The notes: generated from the sequence alone by a model not told the origin. 64,000 nucleotides of DNA from JAJISG01 sp964347325 (GCA_964347325.1 CAYFYA010000007.1:1-64000), one strand, 5' to 3'. Counted from the stretch's first letter, positions 8,331-17,916 are shown. A program made the numbers and translations.

Positions 8331-9860
8331 ATGAAGCCGGTCGCTGACATCGTCCTGCTCGGCGGTAAGATCGTAACATGGTCGGAGGAGGAGCCAACGG
8401 CGGAAGCCGTCGCGATGGCTCGAGGGGTGATTATTGCTGTCGGGAGTCGGTCAGATGTCGAGGATTTCGTCGGGTCCGGGACCAGGAGGGTCAACCTGGA
8501 GGGGAGGCTAGTCCTGCCGGGTTTCACCGACGCCCATAGCCATCTGGCATCGGAGGGTCGGCGTCTCTCTCATCTGGATCTCTCGACGGCCCGGTCCTTG
8601 CGGAATTTCAAGGAGAACATTCGGCGAGCGGCCGAGTCCCTTGGATCTGGGGAATGGGTGCTGGGGAAGAAGTGGGACGAGAGTCGCTGGCCGACTCCAA
8701 ACTACCCTACCCTAGGAGATCTTGATGAGGCTGCTCCACGGAATCCGGTGGCCCTCGTCAGGGTGGACGGCCATCTGACTATCGTGAACTCCGAAGCCTT
8801 GAAGCGGCTCTCCTCCGAAGTTGCCACTGCCTCGGAGCGTGATTCGCGCAGTGAGCCCACTGGTATCTACAGAGAGGAGGCGGCGGACCGACTCTGGGTG
8901 GACGTTGGTCGAGGCACTGACATAACCGGGGGAATCGCCCGGATGGTGAAGCTGGCCCATAGGTTGGGGGTGACCTCCATCCACGATGTCGTGGATGCAG
9001 CTGAGGCGGCTGCCTACTCTCGACTGAACAGTCAGGGGAGGCTGAAGCTCAGAGTCAACCTCATGCCGCTGGCCCCGGCCCTTCCGACCCTGATGGAAGG
9101 CGGTCTCCGCTCCAGCTTCGGGAGCCACACCTTGAGGATTGGACCGATCAAGGCCTTTCTGGACGGCTCCCTGGGAGCCCGCACGGCCGCGTTGGCAGAG
9201 GACTACTCCGATGAGGGCGGAAACCGGGGTGCATCGATGCCGCCGGAGGAGCTCTTGTCGCTCGTCCAGATGGCGGCGAAGGGAGGTTTTCAGCTCGCCC
9301 TCCACGCCATAGGAGACGAAGCCATCGATCTGGGCCTAGAGGCCCTGGCAGGGGTCGACTCGAAGGGCATGATGCACAGAATCGAACACTTCGAACTTCC
9401 GCGCGCGGAGCACCTGAAACTCGGGAAGCGTCTCGGTATCGTCGCGTCGATGCAGCCCAACTTCGTTGGACAATGGAGCCTGCCAGGAGGGATGTACGAA
9501 AGAAGGCTCGGGGCGAAGCGCCTGAAGGGCAACAACCCGTTTCGTCTCGTCCTGGACGAGGGTTTGACCCTTATCTTCGGATCCGACCACATGCCCTTCT
9601 CTCCGCTTTACGGCCTTCACTGGGCGGTAAACGCGCCCTTTGACGACCAGAGGCTGACGGTGGAGGAGGCACTTCGATGCTACACTCAGACCGCGGCCGG
9701 TCCCTCCTTCGAGGAGTCAAGCAAAGGCACCATAGAGCCCGGAAAGCTTGCTGACCTAGTGGTTCTGGAGCAGGATCCTTTCAAGGCACCCGACAGGCTG
9801 AAGGACATGCAGGTTCACATGACCATCTTCGACGGTGAGATAGTCTATGTGAGTGCCTAG
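8331..9860 (+). CDS. Amidohydrolase 3 family protein (YtcJ-like)
   Basis: A 509-residue metal-dependent hydrolase of the amidohydrolase superfamily. The first metal motif GFTDAHSHL, the second-half SIHDVVDA, the ALHAIGDEAID segment, the MHRIEHFEL motif and GSDHMPFSP are all present and typical of the YtcJ/N-substituted formamide deformylase branch. It ends with the usual C-terminal beta-sandwich (GTIEPGKLADLVVLEQDPF). The physiological substrate is not predictable. It stands alone, convergent with endA (5-base gap), with its own TATA box. Confidence 0.88.
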   Translation: MKPVADIVLLGGKIVTWSEEEPTAEAVAMARGVIIAVGSRSDVEDFVGSGTRRVNLEGRLVLPGFTDAHSHLASEGRRLSHLDLSTARSLRNFKENIRRAAESLGSGEWVLGKKWDESRWPTPNYPTLGDLDEAAPRNPVALVRVDGHLTIVNSEALKRLSSEVATASERDSRSEPTGIYREEAADRLWVDVGRGTDITGGIARMVKLAHRLGVTSIHDVVDAAEAAAYSRLNSQGRLKLRVNLMPLAPALPTLMEGGLRSSFGSHTLRIGPIKAFLDGSLGARTAALAEDYSDEGGNRGASMPPEELLSLVQMAAKGGFQLALHAIGDEAIDLGLEALAGVDSKGMMHRIEHFELPRAEHLKLGKRLGIVASMQPNFVGQWSLPGGMYERRLGAKRLKGNNPFRLVLDEGLTLIFGSDHMPFSPLYGLHWAVNAPFDDQRLTVEEALRCYTQTAAGPSFEESSKGTIEPGKLADLVVLEQDPFKAPDRLKDMQVHMTIFDGEIVYVSA

Positions 9861-9865
9861 GGCTT

Positions 9866-10918
9866 TCACGGCCGAATCCTTTGGATTCTCACGTACTCGA
9901 CGCTCGGTCCGGTCCTTCCGAGAAGGATCTCCTTCCTGACCCCGTGTGCCAGCCTCACCGCCCTGCTTATCTCGGGCCACATCCCCCTGAAATCTTGGGG
10001 GAGGGCGTGAATGAGATACTTGGCGTGATGCCCCTCGGGGTCACCCTCGTAGCCTCGGAAGTGGGAGCCGTACTTGAATCCAGTCTTCACGATGATCCCT
10101 CTCTCTTTGAGGTCCTCGTACACCCTAAGCCTGAGGTCGAAGTCTGGCTGAATCCTCTTGGCCTCTCGCAGGAGAGCCTTCAGGCCCATGGCTCTCCCCG
10201 TCTGGGCCCGCCTGACCACCATTACCCCCCTCTTGAGGAGATAGACGGTCTCCAGCAGGGACAGGTGGAGGCTGTCGCCGAGCATTTTTCCGTAGAACCC
10301 ACTCTCGTAGAGGTCCTTAGCACCCTGGGGGTCATGTACGATGGCCCTATCCCGAAGGAAGATGGCCTCCACCCGGCTCTCTCCCCCTCCCACCACGAGT
10401 TCTCCCTTGGGTGCGGCCTTGGTGACCCTGTAGAAGGTGATGTCGCTTTCCTCATCCACCACACAGAGCATCAGCTGTTTCCTCACCTTCGCCACATCCT
10501 CGAGAATTGCCTCGAGTTCCGGAAGGTCGAACACACTCCTCTCCGAGACGGCCAAGACCCAATACTTCGTCGGTCCCTTGTCAGGGCCGCTCCCCCGGGA
10601 GAAGACTCGGAAGTCCAGAGGGGGAATGCCCTCCTTGACCACATACCCTCTCTGACGGAGGTCTCTGTAGACGAGATACTTGATCTCGAAGTTCGGATGG
10701 AGGGAGTCCCCCTCACGAAGGATGTCTCTGAGATGGAGGGTCTTCCCTCCCCTTCTCACCTCCAAGCGTCCCGTCTCCGTCAAGTACGCAGCCTCAATGA
10801 GATCAAGCTCAACCCCGCCCCCGGAGAGGGGCACTCCGAAGTAACCCTTGTTGTAGAGCTGGCTAGCCTCGGAGGGCTCCTCAACCACCACCTTCCCCTC
10901 GACGGGCTTCCCTGGCAT
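9866..10918 (-). CDS. endA: tRNA-splicing endonuclease, fused two-unit type
   Basis: A 350-residue archaeal splicing endonuclease of the alpha2 class, where two ancestral subunits are fused in one chain. The N-terminal half (1 to about 165) is the degenerate structural repeat. The C-terminal half carries the catalytic triad: Tyr290 (FRGYE), His298 (GHHAKY) and Lys329 (GVRKEIL), with the spacing His to Lys of 31 found in characterised enzymes. It cuts bulge-helix-bulge motifs in pre-tRNA. The tRNA-Val at 59951 in this window has two such introns. It has a TATA box 22-30 bases upstream and is divergent from an HTH regulator. Confidence 0.93.
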   Translation of the reverse strand: MPGKPVEGKVVVEEPSEASQLYNKGYFGVPLSGGGVELDLIEAAYLTETGRLEVRRGGKTLHLRDILREGDSLHPNFEIKYLVYRDLRQRGYVVKEGIPPLDFRVFSRGSGPDKGPTKYWVLAVSERSVFDLPELEAILEDVAKVRKQLMLCVVDEESDITFYRVTKAAPKGELVVGGGESRVEAIFLRDRAIVHDPQGAKDLYESGFYGKMLGDSLHLSLLETVYLLKRGVMVVRRAQTGRAMGLKALLREAKRIQPDFDLRLRVYEDLKERGIIVKTGFKYGSHFRGYEGDPEGHHAKYLIHALPQDFRGMWPEISRAVRLAHGVRKEILLGRTGPSVEYVRIQRIRP

Positions 10919-10939
10919 CCGTTGACCTAAGGGAAGTCT

Positions 10940-10948
10940 GTTTATAAG
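10940..10948 (-). promoter_or_regulatory. TATA box for endA
   Basis: The minus strand reads cttataaac, 22-30 bases upstream of the endA ATG. Confidence 0.55.
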
Positions 10949-11006
10949 TCGTCGCGCTGGTGTCTAGCAGAAGCGGTTACCCCCTCAGGCGTCGTCAAGC
11001 ATTGCC

Positions 11007-11016
11007 CTTTATATAG
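11007..11016 (+). promoter_or_regulatory. TATA box for the HTH regulator operon
   Basis: The sequence ctttatatag is 22-31 bases before the GTG at 11038. A second AT-rich stretch (atatttatat, 11021-11030) sits between it and the start, where an autoregulatory operator could lie. Confidence 0.55.
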
Positions 11017-11037
11017 AAGGATATTTATATTCAAATC

Positions 11038-11979
11038 GTGGACCGTCAGCAGCTTCTGGCTCAGGCCAGGGCTCTTCTCTCGAAGACCGGTTTCTTCGTG
11101 AGCACGGAGAACTGGAGGCGTGGTCTGAGCTTCGACATGGTCGCCAGAAGAGACGACATCCTACTGCTAATCAAGCTCCTACTTAATGTGGACGCGCTCA
11201 GCGAGTCTGCTGCTCGAGAGCTGCACCTCATGTCCCACGCCCTGGAGGGCAATTCCCTCCTAGTCGGGACCAAGAGCAGCAGCGGCAATCTGATGGAGGG
11301 CGTCGTATACTCCCGATTCGGCATCCCCATAGTCTCCATGGCGTCCTTCCGCGAGTACCTTGAGGAGGGCGTTCCACCCTTCATATTCTCCGCACCGGGA
11401 GGCCTCTACGTCAAGCTGGATACCGATCTCCTCGAACGAGCGAGGGAGAGGGGGATTTCTCTCGGACAGTTGGCCGAAGTGGCTCACGTCTCCCGCCGGA
11501 CCATCCAGATGTACCTCGACGGGATGAGCGCGACCGTTGACGCCGCCCTCAGGCTTGAGGAATTCCTGATGGAGCCCCTAGTCCTCCCCTTGGACCTGTT
11601 CCCTCACGGACGAGAGGCTGAGACCAAGGACGTTGCAGCGTCGGTCTCTGAGGACTTCAGGGGGCGCATCGCAGGCCTCCTCACCCAACTGGGCTACGAG
11701 GTCCTCCTCGCTTTAAGGTCCCCTTTCGACGCCATAACCAAGGATCAGGACTTCCTGCTGCTCTCGGGGATGGAGGAGTACGAGAGGGGATTGCAGCGGA
11801 AGGCCGAGGTTGTCTCCAACCTATCTCGCATCGTTGAGAGGGACTCAGTTATCTTTGTGAAACAGAGGAAGTCGAGGGTCAGCCTGCTGGGAGTGCCGCT
11901 CATCGACTCTCCCGAGCTTCGCAAGATCCGGGGCCGGGAGGAGATCGTGGAGCTCGTCGAAGAGAGGAAGACGGCTTGA
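11038..11979 (+). CDS. Archaeal HTH-type transcriptional regulator (XRE-like)
   Basis: A 313-residue protein of the conserved archaeal family of putative HTH-type regulators. The N-terminal ~120 residues resemble a restriction-nuclease-like fold seen in the family; a Cro/C1-type helix-turn-helix follows at about 134-175 (GISLGQLAEVAHVSRRTIQMYLDG). A second alpha/beta domain forms the C-terminal third. GTG start, leaderless judging from the TATA spacing. It overlaps the next gene by four bases (TTGA), so the pair is translationally coupled. Its regulon is unknown. Confidence 0.82.
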   Translation: MDRQQLLAQARALLSKTGFFVSTENWRRGLSFDMVARRDDILLLIKLLLNVDALSESAARELHLMSHALEGNSLLVGTKSSSGNLMEGVVYSRFGIPIVSMASFREYLEEGVPPFIFSAPGGLYVKLDTDLLERARERGISLGQLAEVAHVSRRTIQMYLDGMSATVDAALRLEEFLMEPLVLPLDLFPHGREAETKDVAASVSEDFRGRIAGLLTQLGYEVLLALRSPFDAITKDQDFLLLSGMEEYERGLQRKAEVVSNLSRIVERDSVIFVKQRKSRVSLLGVPLIDSPELRKIRGREEIVELVEERKTA

Positions 11980-12602
11980 GGGAAGTCAGGTTAGGCACCT
12001 CCTTGGTGAGCCTGGTTCCCGTCATTCGGGGGTTATCATCCGAGGCCAAGAGAGTTCGCGACCTGATGAGGTCTGGTTCCTTCGATGTCGTGGGCGTCTC
12101 GATTTCTCCGGAAGAGTTGGACGCCCTCCGCCAGGGTCCTGGAACGGGCTTTCCTCCCTCAAACGTCGAGGAAGAGGTCTACATGCGCGAGCTGGCCCGC
12201 TTCGGACCGGTGGAGAAACCCCCGCCCTGCTTCGTCGAGGCCTTGAACGTCTGCCAGTCCGAGGGCCTTGAGTGCGTCGCTCTCGACATGGACGAGGAGG
12301 CCTATACCAGCCTCTATACTCAAGAGGTTCGGGGGTGGGACTTGATAGCCTACTCGAGGGGGCTGAAGAAGCTCCCGAGGATGTCCTTCAAAGCCGACTC
12401 CCCTGAGGAGTTGGTGGTCGCCTTCGATGCCTTGATAAACCGGAGGAAGGCATACTCGCGGATTGAGATTGCTCGGGAGACCTTTATCGCGAGTTCCGTG
12501 CGAGAGCTCTGCCCACGCTTCAATAGCCCCCTAGCCCTGGTGGAAACCGAGAGGTTCCCAGGTGTGCTGGGGCAGTTAGAACAGACTCAGGGCGATTTTT
12601 GA
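11976..12602 (+). CDS. Conserved hypothetical protein, coupled to HTH regulator
   Basis: A 208-residue protein starting at a TTG that overlaps the stop of the HTH gene (TTGA). The first half (LGTSLVSLVPVIRGLSSEAKRVRDLM, then FDVVGVSISPEELDALR) has an alpha/beta pattern faintly like the N-terminal part of TraB/PrgY proteins, but the diagnostic glycine and histidine motifs are missing, so I do not assign it. No signal peptide or transmembrane helix. Tight coupling suggests that it works with the regulator. Confidence 0.65.
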   Translation: MREVRLGTSLVSLVPVIRGLSSEAKRVRDLMRSGSFDVVGVSISPEELDALRQGPGTGFPPSNVEEEVYMRELARFGPVEKPPPCFVEALNVCQSEGLECVALDMDEEAYTSLYTQEVRGWDLIAYSRGLKKLPRMSFKADSPEELVVAFDALINRRKAYSRIEIARETFIASSVRELCPRFNSPLALVETERFPGVLGQLEQTQGDF

Positions 12603-12604
12603 CC

Positions 12605-15600
12605 CTACGCTTCCGGCGGGTTCGCAGGGTCGATCACGACCCCCCGATCGACGTCACCGATGTCAATCGCGTAGACTCGCGTGTTGATGGCGTCGATGAC
12701 GGTGTTCTCCCAGGATGTGCCCTGATCGTGGCGCAGCCAACGTATGATGCCCGCGTCCGTTGAGACTACGACGTCGTCCCAGTAGTCGCCATCAACGTCA
12801 CCCACTCTGAGGGAGGTGGCATCGTCATTCAGGCTCGCTATCAACACTCTCGTCCAGCTTCCGTCGTTGGCGAACCAGTAGACTCTGTCATTGGCTGTTC
12901 CCACCACAACGTCTAAGGTTCCGTCGCCGTCCATTTCTCCAACGTCGACGGCATTGACCGTCCCAGTAGCTGGAAGACTCCTTGAGGATCCCCAAGTGGT
13001 GCCGTAGTATATGATGGCGTTGGACCCAGCGCCCACGATGACGTCAAGGTCATCATCATCGTCCATATCGGCCAAGGTGAGGTCGTTCACAGCGGTTCCT
13101 ACTGGGATAGTGTCATATGTGGGATTGGTGACGTAGCGACGGACGAATAGGTGATCCACGTAGATTGTGTCGAGCGGCATCCCGCCGTCGGTTCTGTTGG
13201 TGTCGGTCACCCGGATATAGATCTGTGACCCTCCGACGCCCGTGGGAAGGTTGGCCGTCTGGTAGGCGTCATCATCCTCCATCTTGGTCACGGTCATGAG
13301 GTCGCTCCACGGCCCGGTTTGGGTGGTGGACCACTGAATGGCGAAGTCGTCGGTGTCGTTGCTCTCCGTGTGGTACGCCTCCACGAAGAGCTTGTAGGCC
13401 TGGCCTCCAGAACCGATGACCCCCGATTGCCAAACGTGGTCGAGGCGACTGGTCTGTCCGACTTGGCGGACCACCGCCACCACGACAGCATCGACGGAGA
13501 TGCGAGTAGCCATCCCGTCACTGTTCCCATCGCTAACCGAGGTGTCCGAGTCTTGGATCACGGCGTACAGCGAGCCACCGCCAAAGCCAGCCTCCGTGAG
13601 GTCGAAGACTTTCCTGGTCCAGAGGGTCTCTGAGATGCTGCCGACGACGTTTACGCCTCCCGTGCCGACCTTGTATCCAATCTGCATGGCCTCGGTGCCC
13701 TGGGACAGGTAGCCGCTAACCAGTAGGTAGGCCCTGTCAGTGGGACCGACAGGAACGTTTCCAAGGTAGTATTGGTGTCCCGGTGGGTTGCCGCCAGACG
13801 AGTTTCGAATGTACCAGTGCCTGTCATCTCCAAAGGGGAAGATTGAGTCCGGCTCCTCCTCCTCTTCCAGCACCTCGAAGTTGAGGTCCTCAGCCCAGGT
13901 GTCGAAGTAACTGCCCGAGAACACGATGTCGTAGGCCGCTATAAGCTCGTCCTGAGCGACGTAGTAGTCGACCTGCTCTGCGGGACCGAGAATCTCCTCA
14001 ATCGCCTCGTAGACGTCATCGCTGGTATGTGTATTCGCCACGCTTCCCGTTACGGTGCCCTCCACGGGCAGATCCGCGGTCATGATGTAGTCCGTGGTTG
14101 TCTGGGTTCCGAAGCGGCCAAACCCGTCGTTGATGTAGATGCGGACATCCCCGCTCTGCGTTCCAACTACGATGTCGTTGAATCCGTCACCAGTGGCGTC
14201 AGCTACCTTGATCACGTTGACTGCCGTGGGCAGGTTGACTATGAGGGTGGGCGTCCAGGAACCGTCGTTGTTGTAGTACCACACCTCCCCTGTGTCAGTA
14301 CCCGCCACGATGTCGTTATCGGTGTCCCTGTCGAGGAGTCCTATGGCGACGGCCTTCACGTCGTCGCCGAGGGCGTCAACCTCGTACTGACTCCACTGTT
14401 TGCCCTGGCCCTGCTGGTTGCGGTACCAGAACACCCTGCCCACCTGGAGCCCGAACACAGCGTCCAGGTCACCATCCTCGTCGAGGTCTCCGAAGGCTAC
14501 GTCCAGGAAGTCGCCACCGCCCCAAGGCGGGTCGTCGAAGCACCATATGAAGAAGCAGGTGTTGTCCCGCCAGGACTCGACGATAGTCCGTGTCCAAGTA
14601 GCATCGTTATCGTAGAAGGTGGAGTACCAGGTCTCGTCCTCGCCGAACCACCAGAAGGTGTACTCGTTCAGTGCCGTAATTACGTCCAGGTTCCATCGTG
14701 GACCCCTTACCATGACCTGGCTGGCTAGGGCGTACTCCTCGTTGGTATCCGCGACTCGCTTGAGGCGGAATCCGTAGGAGTTGAGACCGAAGTTCCAGTT
14801 GTCGAAGTTCGGGTTGGAGAGGTCTATCGAGAACGCGTAGCTTTTCGAGTCGTTTACGGAAACCACGGAGATAGGTGGCGTCCCCGGAGTTGCCCAGATT
14901 GGCGAACGTCCCACGAAGTCCGAGATGACGACGTCGCCGAAGTCATGGTTCAGGTCGGTGTTGTTGACGATAACTTTGACGTACATGAAGTCTGTGGAGT
15001 TGAAGAGCGACTCCTCCCGGGTGTGGCCCGCGTCTCGGTAGAACTTCAGGTCTGGGAACGCAGGAGCGCTCCCACCGGAGTCAGTGACCGTGATGGAGTC
15101 CACGGTGGCAAAGCGGTTCCTAGGAGGGTCGACTCCGTTGGCCTGGAGCTCGATATCCACGGAGTAGTGGCCATACGACAGTTGGACGCCGTCGAAGCCG
15201 TAGGTGGCAGAGCTTGTGCTGAATCTGAACTCGTAGACATAGAAGTCCCCGACGAAGCCGAAGTACGTAAAGGCCCTGTTGCTCGAGGGCTTCGAGGTCT
15301 GAGTCACGGGGTCGTTGTAGGGAGGATTCCCATAGACGATGGGGGTGGCGGGCAAGACGGCCGGATCGTAGAGGTAGACATGGTTGAGGTGGTCCACGTT
15401 CTTGAGGTACTGGCTGGCCACCACAACGACGACGGTCTGCCCCTTTGAGAACGTCCTGGTGGAGTTGGCGTCGAAGGTGTTGGCGTCCCAGTCATTCGCC
15501 TCGAATATGTCCCACTTCTGTAGGTCGCTACCCAGGGAGAGATCATCGGGGCCGCTCTCGGCGGGGCCTGTTGGTCCTCCCTCTTCACCGACGCTCAGAA

Positions 15601-16435
15601 CAAGCCTGCTCTGAGACCTGTGGCCCGCATCATCTGTGGCGTTCAGGATGATGATGCCACCGTCCCAGCTCTTCCTCGCCGCCCAGCTGAGGGAGCGGGT
15701 GAAGACACCGTCGTTCGCGGTCTTGTCCCCTGCCCCGGGGTCGCCGTTGTCTACCAGCTGCACGTATCCCAGAGGCGCTCCGCCGGTGCCGAAGGTGAGG
15801 TACGCCCACACCGAGTTTTCGTTCAGGTCGGAGTCTGGATCGAAGACGCGCGCGTACAAGGTGAAGGTGTCTCCCTCGTTGACTCGATCCCTGGTTGGAG
15901 TCGCAGGGTCGGAGTCCACCCACTTATCCAGGAATACGGCACCCTGAGGACCAGCGAGTCCGAGGAGACTCTTGTCCCAAAGCACTAGACCCTTGTCGAG
16001 GTCAACGACCATCACCGAAACCTGGGCGTCCTCCGGTATGGTCTCGTTTAGGTAGCTCCACGTCTCCCCGATGTTCCAGATGCTGTCGGACCCACCTATG
16101 CCGTAGTCCTTGACGCTGATGCCGTCGAAGTGTGTTCCTCTGACGGTCAGGATGTGTGTGGCGTTGTCGATGGTGAGTAGGACTCGAGTGGAGCCTTGGA
16201 AGAGGCTGTCACCTCCCCGGTGAGTGAGGTTGACGTGGGCTCCAGACCAGACGCCGCCCTGGTAGACGCCCGATAGCTGGCCGTCCATATCGACCCTGTC
16301 CGTGGAGGTGGGCGTGGGAATGGTGAAGACCCAGACGATGATGGCAGAGAATATGATTACCGTGATTAGCAGGATCAGTATGGTTCCGACTACCTCCGAA
16401 ACTCCAGAGTGAGCGGTGGGCCTCTTACGCAGCAT
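12605..16435 (-). CDS. Giant pilin-like surface protein with split FG-GAP repeats
   Basis: A 1276-residue protein. The N-terminus (HSGVSEVVGTILILLITVIIFSAIIVWVF, residues 9-37) is the archaeal type IV pilin domain with a class III signal, so it is probably cleaved by a prepilin peptidase and embedded by that helix. Residues 40-630 are beta-sandwich-like segments, including an Ig-like region at about 165-280. FG-GAP/VCBS-type repeats with calcium-binding Asp-rich loops occur at about 645-672, 695-722 and 742-770, then, after a ~340-residue insertion, at 1120-1148, 1163-1190 and 1208-1236. A seventh repeat starts near 1256 and stops after 20 residues. A TATA-like ttaaatag lies 42-49 bases upstream. 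Confidence 0.85.
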   Translation of the reverse strand: MLRKRPTAHSGVSEVVGTILILLITVIIFSAIIVWVFTIPTPTSTDRVDMDGQLSGVYQGGVWSGAHVNLTHRGGDSLFQGSTRVLLTIDNATHILTVRGTHFDGISVKDYGIGGSDSIWNIGETWSYLNETIPEDAQVSVMVVDLDKGLVLWDKSLLGLAGPQGAVFLDKWVDSDPATPTRDRVNEGDTFTLYARVFDPDSDLNENSVWAYLTFGTGGAPLGYVQLVDNGDPGAGDKTANDGVFTRSLSWAARKSWDGGIIILNATDDAGHRSQSRLVLSVGEEGGPTGPAESGPDDLSLGSDLQKWDIFEANDWDANTFDANSTRTFSKGQTVVVVVASQYLKNVDHLNHVYLYDPAVLPATPIVYGNPPYNDPVTQTSKPSSNRAFTYFGFVGDFYVYEFRFSTSSATYGFDGVQLSYGHYSVDIELQANGVDPPRNRFATVDSITVTDSGGSAPAFPDLKFYRDAGHTREESLFNSTDFMYVKVIVNNTDLNHDFGDVVISDFVGRSPIWATPGTPPISVVSVNDSKSYAFSIDLSNPNFDNWNFGLNSYGFRLKRVADTNEEYALASQVMVRGPRWNLDVITALNEYTFWWFGEDETWYSTFYDNDATWTRTIVESWRDNTCFFIWCFDDPPWGGGDFLDVAFGDLDEDGDLDAVFGLQVGRVFWYRNQQGQGKQWSQYEVDALGDDVKAVAIGLLDRDTDNDIVAGTDTGEVWYYNNDGSWTPTLIVNLPTAVNVIKVADATGDGFNDIVVGTQSGDVRIYINDGFGRFGTQTTTDYIMTADLPVEGTVTGSVANTHTSDDVYEAIEEILGPAEQVDYYVAQDELIAAYDIVFSGSYFDTWAEDLNFEVLEEEEEPDSIFPFGDDRHWYIRNSSGGNPPGHQYYLGNVPVGPTDRAYLLVSGYLSQGTEAMQIGYKVGTGGVNVVGSISETLWTRKVFDLTEAGFGGGSLYAVIQDSDTSVSDGNSDGMATRISVDAVVVAVVRQVGQTSRLDHVWQSGVIGSGGQAYKLFVEAYHTESNDTDDFAIQWSTTQTGPWSDLMTVTKMEDDDAYQTANLPTGVGGSQIYIRVTDTNRTDGGMPLDTIYVDHLFVRRYVTNPTYDTIPVGTAVNDLTLADMDDDDDLDVIVGAGSNAIIYYGTTWGSSRSLPATGTVNAVDVGEMDGDGTLDVVVGTANDRVYWFANDGSWTRVLIASLNDDATSLRVGDVDGDYWDDVVVSTDAGIIRWLRHDQGTSWENTVIDAINTRVYAIDIGDVDRGVVIDPANPPEA

Positions 16436-16523
16436 AGGGCTCCCCAGGCCAGTGCTCGGTATCCTCTGTCCAGTCGCTATTTAACCGTTGCTGAGCAATT
16501 ACCATCAAAGATACCTGACTGGC

Positions 16524-17501
16524 TCACTCGGTCGGGAGGGGTGTTTCGAGCTCCGGCTCTTCCACCTTCGGCTTGCTTACCTTCTTCTTCAGAATCGGGG
16601 CCTTGCGGAAGACGAAGAGGAGCTGAGAGGGCTTTCCTGCTCTACCTCTGAGGGGTAGCGCCCTAATGAGGGTGTGATGCTTGCCGCCGTCACCTCGATG
16701 GATGTAGGCCTTCTGCCCCGGGGACATCTCAGCGTTTATGAGGGGGTTGGGTCCCACGAAGTCCATCTCTTCCAGGGCCCTGCCCGCCGCGTCCTTGGGT
16801 TTAAGGAGCTTGGTCCAACGCCTCCCCTTCAGATCATCCCCCTTCAGGCCCAGGAACTTCTCTGCCCTCTGAGTGACGTCGGTAACCCTCATGTCGCCAT
16901 CCACCTTCAGGACAGCATCTGCAAGCTGGTCCACGACGTTCTCGATCTTGCGGTAGATTCGAAGGTGCTCCTCCTGCAGCCTCCCGTTCTCGATGGCCAC
17001 CGCGACCTGGTTGGCGATGCCGGTCACTATGTTGATCTCCTTGCTGGTGAAGTAGTGTCGGGAGGTCGTGCTGTCAAGGGTCATTATGCCACGGGTCTCC
17101 CCCTTCGAGACCAGGGGAACTACCAGCATGGACTTCAACTCCCAGTTTCGAATCAGCTTCTGGGGGAGCATATCCTCCTTCGGGAGGTCCCTGATGACCG
17201 AGGGGAGCCTCTGGTTAACGACCTTGTTGATGAGCTTCGGGGCGTCTTCCTCCTCGATTCTACCCTCCAGTATCATCTCGGCCATGGCCGGCCTCGGACA
17301 GTAAGCCTCAGCGGGGATGAGCGAGCTACCCTTCCTGTCGTAAAGGAAGATGGCACATCGATCGACTCGGACTAGCTGCGGTGCAATGCGGACAACGGTC
17401 CTCAGCACCTCCTGGAGGTCGGTGAGGTTGCCGACCATTTCCGACACGCCGATCAGGGCCGCAAGAATCTGGGTCTCACCGAGATCCCGCTCTTCGAACA
17501 T
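16524..17501 (-). CDS. GAF-PAS sensor protein
   Basis: A 325-residue soluble sensory protein. Residues ~10-165 form a GAF domain (ending RHYFTSKEINIVTGIANQVAVAIENGRL, the standard last helix). A short helical linker (~165-185) leads into a PAS domain at ~185-300. The C-terminus is a low-complexity tail rich in Lys, Pro and Glu. There is no histidine kinase, cyclase or DNA-binding output domain, so it must signal through a partner. It sits directly upstream of the giant surface protein on the same strand, but that gene appears to have its own promoter. Confidence 0.85.
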   Translation of the reverse strand: MFEERDLGETQILAALIGVSEMVGNLTDLQEVLRTVVRIAPQLVRVDRCAIFLYDRKGSSLIPAEAYCPRPAMAEMILEGRIEEEDAPKLINKVVNQRLPSVIRDLPKEDMLPQKLIRNWELKSMLVVPLVSKGETRGIMTLDSTTSRHYFTSKEINIVTGIANQVAVAIENGRLQEEHLRIYRKIENVVDQLADAVLKVDGDMRVTDVTQRAEKFLGLKGDDLKGRRWTKLLKPKDAAGRALEEMDFVGPNPLINAEMSPGQKAYIHRGDGGKHHTLIRALPLRGRAGKPSQLLFVFRKAPILKKKVSKPKVEEPELETPLPTE

Positions 17502-17589
17502 GAACGGCCAGCTAATCCCTGGGGTGCGGGCAAAAACCTTTCGTGGCCATTATCAGGGGTGGGTCTGACTGGCTCTCCGCCACGGAAAG

Positions 17590-17597
17590 GCTTTAAG
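17590..17597 (+). promoter_or_regulatory. TATA box for the gene at 17623
   Basis: The sequence gctttaag, preceded by the purine-rich ggaaa, is 26-33 bases before the ATG at 17623. Confidence 0.5.
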
Positions 17598-17622
17598 CAA
17601 CACGGTGGTAGGATAGTGCACC

Positions 17623-17916
17623 ATGTACGCAGTCTTCCTGTTCGATTCGGAGTCAGCAGCCAGGGCCCGCGAGCTCCTGGAGGACGATCTAGTCAGTCGG
17701 CAGAGTATAACCCTCAGAGACCCGGCGGCTCTGGGATTGGACCTAGAGGGCCTTTTGGTCGTCATCGAGGGTGAGGTAGCAGCCGTAGAGAGGTTTGAGA
17801 AGATCGCTGGGGAGGGCGTTGAGAAGCTGAAGGCGGAGGACGCCGAGAGGACTATCGGTCTGTTGAAGCAGGAGGAGCAGGAAGCGGCCGAGGGAGTCGG
17901 GTTTCTGTTCGGATAG
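17623..17916 (+). CDS. Small conserved hypothetical protein
   Basis: A 97-residue acidic protein (MYAVFLFDSESAARARELL...). The pattern is beta-alpha-beta-beta-alpha, like a ferredoxin-like fold (strand MYAVFLFD, helix AARARELLEDDLV, strand LLVVIEG), then a helical acidic C-terminus. No motif I can tie to a family. It has its own promoter with TATA spacing suitable for a leaderless transcript, which supports it being a real gene. Confidence 0.6.
   Translation: MYAVFLFDSESAARARELLEDDLVSRQSITLRDPAALGLDLEGLLVVIEGEVAAVERFEKIAGEGVEKLKAEDAERTIGLLKQEEQEAAEGVGFLFG

Noticed and set aside
9881..10930. Long 349-residue open frame on the plus strand opposite endA
   Set aside because: It mirrors endA in the antisense direction, has no family motifs, and is the usual shadow of a GC-rich coding gene.
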